Assembly (NCBI GenBank): GCA_025054775.1
Contig: JANWZA010000059.1
Location: 1-64,000, forward strand
DNA length: 64,000 nucleotides
Source of the DNA: Microscillaceae bacterium
Lineage (GTDB): Bacteria > Bacteroidota > Bacteroidia > Cytophagales > Microscillaceae
Reading direction: 5' to 3'
Below are positions 38,458-46,808 of the stretch, piece by piece. Each line of letters starts with the position of its first letter. Positions within the stretch are counted from its first letter, which is position 1. The position numbers were made by a program, and so were the translations under genes. The notes beneath the pieces were generated by a model. That model worked only from the letters and a program-made list of their open reading frames with translations, searched no databases and had not been told where the DNA came from.

Positions 38458-40911
38458 CTAAAATTCTATGATAAATCCAATAGAAGGTACAAAAATGGCA
38501 TCATTATTTTTCAAAATCAAAGGAATAGCATTAGAGCCGTCGGCTGCTAGAGGTAAGCCATCGGTAGTAGCAAAGGCGGTATTGTCAGAAGTACGTTGAA
38601 AGGTATATTGTGGGAAGGCAGGGGTAGGAAAGCGTAGGAAATTCACTACATCTAAAAACAAATCAAAGGTAAAGTTTTTGAAGTTCCACTTTTTGTCAAT
38701 GCGTACATCAAGTTGGTTAAAGGCATCAAGGCGTTGCGAATTGAGTCGTGAAAAATCTAAAATTCCTACACCAAGACTTGCGTAATTGCGTTGGGAGGCT
38801 ACCAGATCAAAAGGGGTAAAAGGGGCGCCACCTGCAAAGCGATAACGGAGCCCAAGTTCCCATCCTCGGCGAAACTTTCTTCCATAAAGGGCAGAGATTA
38901 AGTGCCGGTTATCCCAAGCTGAGGGAATAAAAATATTGTTCAGGCCTGCAAATTCACTTCTGACAAGGGTATAAGAAAACACGGCAAAAGTATTTTTAGT
39001 AAGTTTTTGTTGCAAATAAAATTCCAGCCCGTAGGCTCTGCCTTTGCCCGTAGTTTGTACGGCTTCATTGCCCACAGGTGAAAAGTCTCCCCCTTGGTTG
39101 GCTAGTGAAATGCCATCACGTATGGAAACAGGGTAATTGCGGTAATCTTTATAGAAAACCTCTAAGGTAAATCTTAAATCATTTTTGGGCAAAAATTCTA
39201 CTCCTGTGGTATAATGGATAGAGTTAGTGTATCTCACATTGCGATTTACTAATTCTCCTTGCTCATTTCTAAAACCTAGAATGGTGTAAACAGGTATCTT
39301 GAAATAGCTACCTATGGAGGCACTTGCACTCCATTTGTCTGAAAATGAATAAGTTATTGAGGCACGAGGAGACAAAGTTTCCAAAGGGTTATTGCCTGTG
39401 GTGGTAAAGCTATTCATATCGGTACGCAAGCCTGCTGAAAGCCCTAACTTATCCTTAAATAAAGCTTTTGCCCCCTGCACGAATGCCCCATAACGAAAAA
39501 ACTCAATAGCAGAATTAGCCCGTACCAACAAAGCAGATTGTACAATATTGCCTTGCCCATCGGTAATTTCTTTGCGAATACGATTGAATAAGCGATTATT
39601 AAACTTTACATATTGCCCTACCAAGCCATAGGCATATTTCCAACCATTGATAGATTTATTGATCTCAACCCGCAATTTATTTTCTATTTCTTGTGATTGA
39701 ATGCCTAAGATTCTAAAATTTTCGTTGCCAACTTGTTTATCTTCAAATCTATCTATTTGATTATCAAACATATTACGGCTAAGGGCGATATTCACAAAAC
39801 CATTTTTTATTAAGCGTTTCACTAAAAAACCTACTGTATAATTCCACTGCTGAATAGATGGTACAGACCGCAAAATGTACTCATTTTCAGGAGTGCTCTT
39901 CCGTACCGAACCAAAGCGAAACTCGTCAATAGCTCCCACTCCGATAGCATTGATAGTGGTTTTGGCATTGAGCTTATGAGTAATTTTATACTGAAAATCC
40001 CAGTAGTCAGGGCGAATAGGCAAATCAATAGCTTCAAATAAAAATTGTAAGTAAGACCTGCGTGCTGAAAGTAATGAGGTTGTTTTTTTGCCTATAGGTA
40101 TTTCCAAAGTATTGGCTAATTCGGTGGCACTCAATCGTACATTGCCCTGAAACCTATCAGGGTTGCCTTCACGTTGTTTGAACTGAAAAACAGAAGCCAA
40201 AGCATTATCATACCTTGCCTCAAAAGCTGAAGAGCTCAATTTTACATCTTCAATAAACGAAACATTAAGAATTCCTGTAGGACCTCCTGCTGCTCCTTGA
40301 GTAGCAAAATGATTGATAACAGGAATTTCAATGCCGTCAAGGTAATACACGTTTTCATTAGGAGCGCCACCACGAATAATAATATCGTTCCTAAAACCAC
40401 CTACTGAACCATTCGTGCCACCCACACCAGGTAAAACTTGCACCACGCGTGAAATATCGAAATTACCTCCTGGATTACTCCGAATCTCCTCAGTGGTAAG
40501 GCTTTGTACAGAGAGTGGAGTAAAAATATCGGCTACAGCAGGTGAAATGGTCTTATCAGCTGTTACCTCTACCTCACCCAAAGTAGTGTTATCTTCCTCT
40601 AATTCAAAACTAATGATGTTAGCATTGCCCGAAGTTACGTTAATGTTATACTTAACTATGGGCTTGTATCCTACCAAAGTAGCTTTTATGTTGTAACTAC
40701 CTACAGGAAGGGAAAGCTTAAATTTCCCTTCAGCATCAGTGCTTACTCCTATTTGCGTGCCTTCAGCAACAATAGATACACCCGCTAGCCCAAATTGACC
40801 ATTCTTATCACGTACTTCACCTTGAACAACGCCCATGGCTTGGGCAAAGAGAATTTGTGAAGATAACCACAAATAAAAAAATGTTATCCCAAAAATGAAG
40901 TGCTGGTTCAT
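38458..40911 (-). CDS. TonB-dependent receptor with carboxypeptidase-like domain
   Basis: An 817-residue outer-membrane receptor with a signal peptide (1-24, ending LFAQ), a carboxypeptidase regulatory-like beta domain (about 28-115, QGEVRDKNGQFGLAGVSI), a plug (about 120-240, DIIIRGGAPNENVYYLDGIE) and a barrel. The layout fits the Bacteroidota group with an extra N-terminal domain but not SusC, and no SusD partner is present. The substrate is unknown. The ATG at 40911 is chosen; the longer frame starts with TTG and precedes the signal peptide. Monocistronic with its own terminator. Confidence 0.9.
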   Translation of the reverse strand: MNQHFIFGITFFYLWLSSQILFAQAMGVVQGEVRDKNGQFGLAGVSIVAEGTQIGVSTDAEGKFKLSLPVGSYNIKATLVGYKPIVKYNINVTSGNANIISFELEEDNTTLGEVEVTADKTISPAVADIFTPLSVQSLTTEEIRSNPGGNFDISRVVQVLPGVGGTNGSVGGFRNDIIIRGGAPNENVYYLDGIEIPVINHFATQGAAGGPTGILNVSFIEDVKLSSSAFEARYDNALASVFQFKQREGNPDRFQGNVRLSATELANTLEIPIGKKTTSLLSARRSYLQFLFEAIDLPIRPDYWDFQYKITHKLNAKTTINAIGVGAIDEFRFGSVRKSTPENEYILRSVPSIQQWNYTVGFLVKRLIKNGFVNIALSRNMFDNQIDRFEDKQVGNENFRILGIQSQEIENKLRVEINKSINGWKYAYGLVGQYVKFNNRLFNRIRKEITDGQGNIVQSALLVRANSAIEFFRYGAFVQGAKALFKDKLGLSAGLRTDMNSFTTTGNNPLETLSPRASITYSFSDKWSASASIGSYFKIPVYTILGFRNEQGELVNRNVRYTNSIHYTTGVEFLPKNDLRFTLEVFYKDYRNYPVSIRDGISLANQGGDFSPVGNEAVQTTGKGRAYGLEFYLQQKLTKNTFAVFSYTLVRSEFAGLNNIFIPSAWDNRHLISALYGRKFRRGWELGLRYRFAGGAPFTPFDLVASQRNYASLGVGILDFSRLNSQRLDAFNQLDVRIDKKWNFKNFTFDLFLDVVNFLRFPTPAFPQYTFQRTSDNTAFATTDGLPLAADGSNAIPLILKNNDAIFVPSIGFIIEF

Positions 40912-41015
40912 AAAGTACTCAAAAAATTGAGAAAAATAAAACGATTTTATAGCAAAAAACGTATTTAATTGTATTAACAAAGCGATTTACAAAATGTTTA
41001 GGTACAATACCTCGT

Positions 41016-41046
41016 TTTGGTAATGAAACAATATTTATTATCTTTG
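41016..41046 (+). promoter_or_regulatory. Promoter of the response regulator-SGNH operon
   Basis: TTTG (41016-41019), a 19-base spacer and TATCTTTG (41039-41046) match the consensus exactly. The predicted leader is ~40 bases. Confidence 0.78.
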
Positions 41047-41091
41047 TTGCAGATTTTTATTCTTTTCAAAAATTGCTTAAAAGACTAAAAA

Positions 41092-41487
41092 ATGCAAAAA
41101 GTTGGTCAAATTTTACTTATTGATGACGACCCTGTAAGCAATTTAATTTGTGAGAATTTGTTTAAACGCACAAGTATATGCCAACAAATTAAAGCCTTTA
41201 CTCAAGCCCAAGCGGCTTTGAAATATCTGGACGAGGTAGTACAAAGGAATTTACAACTCCCTGAAGTTATTTTTTTAGACCTAAACATGCCTATTATGAA
41301 CGGGTGGGATTTTTTAGAAAAATATGCTACACAAATTGCTACAAAACTTCCCCATAGGATTAAAATTTATATTCTCACTTCATCTATTGATAAAGCGGAT
41401 AAAAAAGAAGCCGAAAAAATTGATTGGGTAACAGGCTTTGTAATAAAACCCTTTACAGAGGAGAAACTACTTAAAATCTTTGAATAA
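41092..41487 (+). CDS. Single-domain response regulator (CheY-like)
   Basis: A 131-residue receiver domain with no output domain. Acidic pocket D11-D12-D13, phospho-acceptor D63 (FLDLNMP), T96 and K119 (VIKPF) are all present, so it should be phosphorylatable. Such stand-alone receivers pass signals by protein contact. The histidine kinase at 44.0-45.6 kb is a possible partner but is in another operon. It is followed after 3 bases by the SGNH hydrolase gene. Confidence 0.92.
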   Translation: MQKVGQILLIDDDPVSNLICENLFKRTSICQQIKAFTQAQAALKYLDEVVQRNLQLPEVIFLDLNMPIMNGWDFLEKYATQIATKLPHRIKIYILTSSIDKADKKEAEKIDWVTGFVIKPFTEEKLLKIFE

Positions 41488-41490
41488 CCT

Positions 41491-42354
41491 ATGCGTTTGG
41501 GTTCTCTTATTATTTGGTTGTTGGGGGGTAGTCTCGTTTTTCTCATGTGCCATTCAGAAAACGCACAAGAGGTAGAAAAGCCATTATCTAATAAGCAATT
41601 CACTAAAAAGTCCCAAAGAATGGATAAAGAATTAAAACAAAACTCTGCAAAAGAAGTACTAATCAGTCAGCAAATTACAACCAAAGATACTATTTACGCT
41701 CAACTACCTACGGTAGCTTTGCCTGACTTGCGCACTAATATTGAAATTTTGCAAAATAACTTGCAAAGCAAACAACCTATCAAAATTGTATGCTATGGCA
41801 ATAGCATTACACGGGGCTACAAAGTAGGTACTTATGGTGTGGTGGCACAACCTTATCCGCAAGTATTGCAAAACTTATTGCAAAAAGAATTTGCTAACCC
41901 TCACGTACAAGTTGTGAACGAAGGGCATAACGGCTGGCGAACTGACCAAGCCTTGCAAAATGTACAAAAATTGGTAATTGAAAAGCAACCCCAGTGGGTA
42001 ATTCTAGATTTTGGGATTAACGATGCTTATGCAGGCTTCAGCCATACACAAATAGACCATTACCTTACCAAAATTATTGAAATATTACAAAAAAATCAAA
42101 TCAAAGTTATTTTGTTAAGCCCTACCCCTATTTTAACCATACAACACAAAATCATTTTAAGCTATATTCCAACTATTTACAACGTAGCTAAAAAAACTAA
42201 CAACAGTTTTTGTAACTTGCACCAAAAATTAGTAGAACGCTTGTACCTACAACAACTCAACCCTAAACATTGGCTCCCTGACGAAGTACACTTTGCTGAT
42301 GAATACTATACTTGGATTGCCGAAGTAATATGCCATTTTGTGAAAAAAAACTAA
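41491..42354 (+). CDS. SGNH/GDSL-type hydrolase
   Basis: A 287-residue esterase/lipase-fold protein with an N-terminal hydrophobic signal or anchor (1-20; the Cys at position 20 lacks a good lipobox). Block I is YGNSITRG, with nucleophile S105 and Asn in place of the usual Asp; block II has NEGHNGW, block III FGINDA, and the catalytic pair is D264/H267 in LPDEVHF. It probably removes an acyl or acetyl group from an envelope glycan or lipid. It is co-transcribed with the response regulator (3-base gap), an unusual pairing. Confidence 0.85.
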   Translation: MRLGSLIIWLLGGSLVFLMCHSENAQEVEKPLSNKQFTKKSQRMDKELKQNSAKEVLISQQITTKDTIYAQLPTVALPDLRTNIEILQNNLQSKQPIKIVCYGNSITRGYKVGTYGVVAQPYPQVLQNLLQKEFANPHVQVVNEGHNGWRTDQALQNVQKLVIEKQPQWVILDFGINDAYAGFSHTQIDHYLTKIIEILQKNQIKVILLSPTPILTIQHKIILSYIPTIYNVAKKTNNSFCNLHQKLVERLYLQQLNPKHWLPDEVHFADEYYTWIAEVICHFVKKN

Positions 42355-42486
42355 TTTTGAAACAATTTTAGAATTTTTAGCAAAATTATTGATATTATTT
42401 GAGTAAGTTTTGTTCTTTCTACTAAACCTGACGTAAAAGGCAGAAATTATTATTTTTGCTTTGCTCTAAAATCCTAAACCAAAGCC

Positions 42487-43983
42487 ATGACCACTATTCG
42501 TTTCTGGATTTCATTTTTCTTTTTCTTACTTGTAATTTTCAATCTTATCGGATATTTCTTTATTAACCAAGAAAATTCTTTGATTGATGAATTATGGTTT
42601 GGTTTAGCCTTATTGCTGTTACTTGCCTTCTTCATACTGCTTGACCGCAAGGTTATTCGCCCTTTGAAAGCGATAAAGAACCAAATCGGAAGGCTAAAAG
42701 AGGGAAACTATGCAGCACGTATTTACTATAATCAAGAGGATGAGGTGCGAGAGATTGTGGAGGTAATCAATCAAATTACGGATAGCATTAGCCGTGCTAC
42801 CAAGTTTGTACAAGCGATTGAAAATAACCAACTTGATGTAAAGTATGAAGGCATAAAAAATAAAAAAGATTTAGAAAAAGACACCTTAGCCCAAGCCCTG
42901 CTCAGGATGCAAGCCCATTTGCTTAAACTAGACCGAGAAGAAAAAGAGCGAAATTGGAAAGAGCAAGGATTGTCTGACTTATCTTATCTTATCCGTAATA
43001 ACCAAAATGAAACTATTGACAAAGTCGCTGATTTGGTACTCACTACTATAGTAGAACACTTACAAGCCGCCCAAGGGGCTATATTTTTCGCAATCAAAGA
43101 CTTAGACAACCAACCTACCCATTTAGTGCTGAAAAGTTGCTATGCCTGTTCTGAAAACCGTATCTTGCAAAAAGAGATACAACTGCGCGAAGGGCTAGTA
43201 GGGCAATGCTTTGTAAAGCGAGAGATTATTTTTTTAGAGCAAATTCCACAAGACTATATTCAAATTCAATCAGGGCTAGGGCAGGCAGCACCACGGTCGC
43301 TTATTTTACTGCCTTTGCAATTTAATGATCAAATCATTGGTGTAATTGAAATTGCTTCGTTGTATAAATTAGAGAATTATCAAATAGATTATTTAGAGCG
43401 TGCCGTTGAAGTCATAACTGCTAATTTCATTGCTCTGGAGAGTACAGAACGTACTAAACGCCTTTTAGAGGAAACCCAGCACCAAGCCGAAGCCCTGAGA
43501 GCCCAAGAAGAAGAGATGCGACAAAATATGGAAGAGCTGCAAGCTACCCAAGAGGAAATGGCAAAGAAGCAACGAGAATTAGAAAGTAGCAATGCCAAAA
43601 TGATAGCTAATGAAAAGGTATTAATCAAAGCTTTTGAAAAAATGAAAGCTGATGACAAGAAAATACGGGAACTTTTAGCCCGAACTCAACAACAAGCCGA
43701 AACGTTAAAAGCCCAAGAGGAGAAGATGCGACAAAACATGGAAGAGCTCTTAGCTGCTCAAGAGGAAACGGCAAAGAAGCAAAGAGAAATAGAAATAGCT
43801 AATAAAAAATTAGCAGATAACGAGGCTATTCTCAAAAAATCAATAGAGAAATTTAAGCAAAAAGAAAAAGAAACAGCTCAAATGATAGACCGACTTACCA
43901 AAGAATTGCACGAGGCACAAAATCGTGAGGCACAACTGATAGCTACCATAGAAAAATTGCAAACTAACGATAGTCAAAAATAA
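42487..43983 (+). CDS. HAMP-GAF coiled-coil sensor without catalytic domain
   Basis: A 498-residue membrane protein with two N-terminal helices (about 7-53), a HAMP domain (about 55-110), a GAF domain (about 165-315) and a long C-terminal coiled coil (315-498) containing two copies of a ~70-residue unit (AQEEEMRQNMEELQATQEE and AQEEKMRQNMEELLAAQEE). It has no kinase, cyclase or phosphatase domain, so it must act by contact with a partner. A TATTTTTG -7 box lies at 42451-42458 without a -33. It is convergent with the histidine kinase gene, 7 bases apart. Confidence 0.82.
   Translation: MTTIRFWISFFFFLLVIFNLIGYFFINQENSLIDELWFGLALLLLLAFFILLDRKVIRPLKAIKNQIGRLKEGNYAARIYYNQEDEVREIVEVINQITDSISRATKFVQAIENNQLDVKYEGIKNKKDLEKDTLAQALLRMQAHLLKLDREEKERNWKEQGLSDLSYLIRNNQNETIDKVADLVLTTIVEHLQAAQGAIFFAIKDLDNQPTHLVLKSCYACSENRILQKEIQLREGLVGQCFVKREIIFLEQIPQDYIQIQSGLGQAAPRSLILLPLQFNDQIIGVIEIASLYKLENYQIDYLERAVEVITANFIALESTERTKRLLEETQHQAEALRAQEEEMRQNMEELQATQEEMAKKQRELESSNAKMIANEKVLIKAFEKMKADDKKIRELLARTQQQAETLKAQEEKMRQNMEELLAAQEETAKKQREIEIANKKLADNEAILKKSIEKFKQKEKETAQMIDRLTKELHEAQNREAQLIATIEKLQTNDSQK
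43480..43790 (+). repeat. Internal 210-bp-period duplication in the HAMP-GAF gene
   Basis: A ~100-base block starting at 43480 recurs starting at 43690 with high identity, encoding the coiled-coil unit twice in frame. Differences are mostly at third positions. Confidence 0.7.
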
Positions 43984-43990
43984 AGAGATA

Positions 43991-45598
43991 TTAGGCTTGT
44001 GGTAGTGTAAAGTGAAAAGTAGTACCTTTGCCCTCTTCGCTTTCAACCCAAATAGTGCCTCCATTTTTTTCCACAAAGTCTTTTACAAACAATAATCCAA
44101 AGCCTGTTCCTTTTTCCTGGTTCGTTCCTTGTTGGCTTTTGATAGTTCGTTTGAATAAATTTTCTCTCACCTCAGAGGGCATACCTACTCCTGTATCTTG
44201 GATACTTACTTGAATATACTCATTTTTAAGGGTAGTTTTGAGTATGATTTTGCCCTCTTCAGGTGTAAATTTTATGGCATTGCTAATTAAATTTCTTACA
44301 ATGGCTTTAAGCATCTCCTTATCTGCTTTCACGCTGTGCTGTTCGTCAATTTGACAAATGACTTCAATTTTTTTATTTTCAAGACTAGATTGGTATAGTT
44401 CTATGATTTCGCAAGCTGTGGTTTTGAGATGTATCTTAGTAGGGCTAATTTGCAAACCTTCCATTTGTGTTTTAGACCATTTGAGCAAATTATCCAAAAA
44501 GTCAAGTGTATTGGTTGCTTTTTGTAGCATTTGTGGATAGTAAGGTTTTGCCTCCTCGTGGGTAATGGTATCAGTATTGAGCAAATTCAAAATTCCCTGT
44601 ATGTTAGTTAGTGGGCTACGAAAGTCATGCCCTATAAGTGAGATGAGTAGATTTTTAGTTGCATTCAACTCTTCTAATTTCGCTTTTTGTTGAGCAATTT
44701 CTTTTTTCTGTTTTTGAGCTATGCGGAAGTAGTATAAAGTAATTAGCAGTACGGTTAGCACGATAGCTGACGTAGCAAAACTAAAATATAAGTAAGTTTG
44801 TTGTAATAAGTTTTCTTTTGCCAAAATTTGATTTTGTCTTTTCATATCAGCATATTCGTACTTATTTTGCAAAATTTCGGCATCTTTTTTACGACTAATT
44901 AAGTTGAGACTGTCTTGAATATGGTATAATATTTTGTAAGTAGCTGCCAGATTAAGATAATCTTTGCTCTTTTCGTACAGGGTGAGATATTTCTCGTATG
45001 CCCTTCTGCGAAGTTTAAGGTTATTATTGCCATATACCTTAATAAAATGCATAGCAGAGTCTAAATAAGCCTTACTTTTCTCAAACTCGCCTCTTTCGGC
45101 ATAAATTTCGCCAAGTTCTGCTAAGGCATTAGCGGCACTAGTAAAAATCTTATATTTTTTGCTATACATTACATCTATTTTTAGAAGTTGCTCTGCTTTC
45201 TCATTTTGTTTTCTAACCCGATAAATAACAGCAAGATTCCCACCCACTAGTCCAATCCAGAATGTATCTCTCAAATTTTTGGAAAATTGGAGTGCCTGTA
45301 TGAAAGATTTTTCGGCTTTGTCATATTTTTTCATTTTCTGATAGCAAAGACCTTGAGTATTCATTATATTACGGTGTAGTAATTTTCCTTTGCCATCTTT
45401 GGGTAAGTAATTGAGAGATTTCGTAAGGTATTCAAGGCAAGACACATATTTTTCATTGTCATAGTAATAGCTTGACACATCAAAATAAATGTTAGCAATA
45501 AGGATGGAGTCTGTTTTGAGGTTGTAATAGGAGGTAGCTTTTTCAAAGTATTCCAGTGCTTCTTTTTCTTTATTTTTTGCAAGGAATAGCACCCCCAT
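43991..45598 (-). CDS. TPR sensor histidine kinase, 3' part of a split gene
   Basis: From the ATG at 45598, a 535-residue protein with TPRs (about 1-230), a membrane helix (about 269-291), a coiled coil, and a HisKA/HATPase kinase core: phospho-acceptor H324 in IGHDFRSPL, N box NLISNAIKFTP, G1 DTGVGM, G2 GTGFGL. The kinase core is complete. Its relatives carry an N-terminal signal peptide, which here is in the preceding 98-codon frame, in a different phase. The stop of that frame and this ATG overlap as TAATG. Either a one-base indel broke the gene or the two parts are made by coupled reinitiation. The open frame reaches upstream to a TTG at 45661. Confidence 0.85.
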   Translation of the reverse strand: MGVLFLAKNKEKEALEYFEKATSYYNLKTDSILIANIYFDVSSYYYDNEKYVSCLEYLTKSLNYLPKDGKGKLLHRNIMNTQGLCYQKMKKYDKAEKSFIQALQFSKNLRDTFWIGLVGGNLAVIYRVRKQNEKAEQLLKIDVMYSKKYKIFTSAANALAELGEIYAERGEFEKSKAYLDSAMHFIKVYGNNNLKLRRRAYEKYLTLYEKSKDYLNLAATYKILYHIQDSLNLISRKKDAEILQNKYEYADMKRQNQILAKENLLQQTYLYFSFATSAIVLTVLLITLYYFRIAQKQKKEIAQQKAKLEELNATKNLLISLIGHDFRSPLTNIQGILNLLNTDTITHEEAKPYYPQMLQKATNTLDFLDNLLKWSKTQMEGLQISPTKIHLKTTACEIIELYQSSLENKKIEVICQIDEQHSVKADKEMLKAIVRNLISNAIKFTPEEGKIILKTTLKNEYIQVSIQDTGVGMPSEVRENLFKRTIKSQQGTNQEKGTGFGLLFVKDFVEKNGGTIWVESEEGKGTTFHFTLPQA

Positions 45599-45894
45599 TA
45601 CTGCATAAGAGGTAGGGCGTACGATTGTAGTTGTTGGTTTGCTTCGGTTTCTTGTATGCAATAGTTGAGATGTTTTTCTGCTTCTTCTAAGGTAATTCTA
45701 CCAGAGGAGATAAGTTTTTGTAGATAGTTAAGCAAATCATTCATTTTTAGGGTACTTTTATCGAATGAATACCTTTTTTTGAGCGTATCCAAGTGGCTTG
45801 TGGGCAAAGCATTGATTTCCTGCCCTATTATTTGGCAGCAAGCACTAATAACAAACCCTATAATAAGCCAAATATGCTTGAAAGTATATTTCAT
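45598..45894 (-). CDS. Signal-peptide/TPR segment, 5' part of the split histidine kinase
   Basis: A 98-residue frame with a signal peptide (1-24, ending IIGQ) and a helical region that looks like the first TPRs of a sensor kinase (EEAEKHLNYCIQETEANQQL). It ends with TAA at 45598-45600, overlapping the ATG of the kinase frame by one base. The kinase frame is TPR-like slightly upstream of that ATG (SYAVMGVLFLAKNKEKEAL), which suggests one ancestral gene. Its start overlaps the Nudix gene stop by 4 bases (ATGA). Confidence 0.65.
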   Translation of the reverse strand: MKYTFKHIWLIIGFVISACCQIIGQEINALPTSHLDTLKKRYSFDKSTLKMNDLLNYLQKLISSGRITLEEAEKHLNYCIQETEANQQLQSYALPLMQ

Positions 45895-46415
45895 AAAGTT
45901 TTTGAATAAGCACTACCTTCAAAAAAACGCTTTAATACATAGCTATGAAGGGGAAAAGCCAACTCCTGAAATTCCTGAAGAACAACAAGTCGGCTCGTTT
46001 CGGTAGTAGGCTGGAAGTTAGCCCAATCCATTTCTCTTAATTTTTGTTGATAAATTCCAAAAATTAGCACCACAGAAGCATTTTGGGGAGGGCTATGCAC
46101 ATCAAATACTTGAAATAATTCAGGAGAGAGTTGCATCTGAGTTTCCTCATGTACTTCGCGAACAAGGGCTTGTTGCCACGTTTCACCAAAGTCAATATAT
46201 CCACCAGGGAAAGCTAATTTACCTTTTTGCGGTTCAACATTTCGCTGAATAGTTATAATTCCTTGATTTTCAGTAGGAAGCAATGCTACTGCCACAGGAA
46301 TAGGGTTGCGATAGGTAATATTTTGGCAATTTGAGCAATTTTTAGGGTAAGTACTTATTTCTCCGAAAGATGCCCCACAATAACTGCAAAAGCTATCTTT
46401 TTGAAAAGTAAGCAT
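45891..46415 (-). CDS. Nudix hydrolase with N-terminal zinc ribbon
   Basis: A 174-residue pyrophosphohydrolase. The zinc ribbon cysteines are C10, C13, C27 and C30; the Nudix box is GGYIDFGET then EVHEET at residues 71-92, complete. This NudC/ADP-ribose-hydrolase-like architecture acts on nucleoside diphosphates linked to another moiety; the substrate cannot be fixed. It leads the operon Nudix - signal/TPR - histidine kinase, with a 4-base overlap to the next gene. Confidence 0.88.
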   Translation of the reverse strand: MLTFQKDSFCSYCGASFGEISTYPKNCSNCQNITYRNPIPVAVALLPTENQGIITIQRNVEPQKGKLAFPGGYIDFGETWQQALVREVHEETQMQLSPELFQVFDVHSPPQNASVVLIFGIYQQKLREMDWANFQPTTETSRLVVLQEFQELAFPLHSYVLKRFFEGSAYSKTL

Positions 46416-46808
46416 TACAAATATATAGTAAAATTTAGGTATAAATTTTTTTCAACTCTCCAAATTCTCTCGTAATTTTTTCTAGGTGTGACACAAAAAT
46501 ATGATACTAAAGACAAGAGTCAAAGCATCATTTTTGCAGAATTAGAAATTAGCCCAAACTAATTTCTCTTCTTGAAGTACAAAGATAATAAAAAATCCTA
46601 CACCGAACCATAAGAGAGACTTTTTACAAGAGAACAGCCTCTTGTATAGCTATTTATAGCACCTTCTCAAATTGTACCAAATTGCGGCAATCAGTGTTAA
46701 TAAAAGCTAGATCTAACATTTGACAATTTGCAAAAATCTTCAAAAGTTTTGTATTTTTGAACACCTAAATTAGCTCAAAAACTTACAAAATTATTTGCTC
46801 ACCATGCC
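46416..46808. other. Intergenic region between divergent genes
   Basis: About 390 bases. The right end has the promoter of the HlyD-like gene. An 8-bp hairpin (TACAAGAG at 46625-46632, CTCTTGTA at 46639-46646) has no T tract. Nothing else recognised. Confidence 0.55.
46727..46759 (+). promoter_or_regulatory. Promoter of the HlyD-like gene
   Basis: TTTG (46727-46730), a 21-base spacer and TATTTTTG (46752-46759), ~50 bases before the start codon. Confidence 0.65.

Noticed and set aside
46625-46646. 8-bp hairpin upstream of the HlyD-like gene as a terminator
   Set aside because: No T tract follows on either strand.
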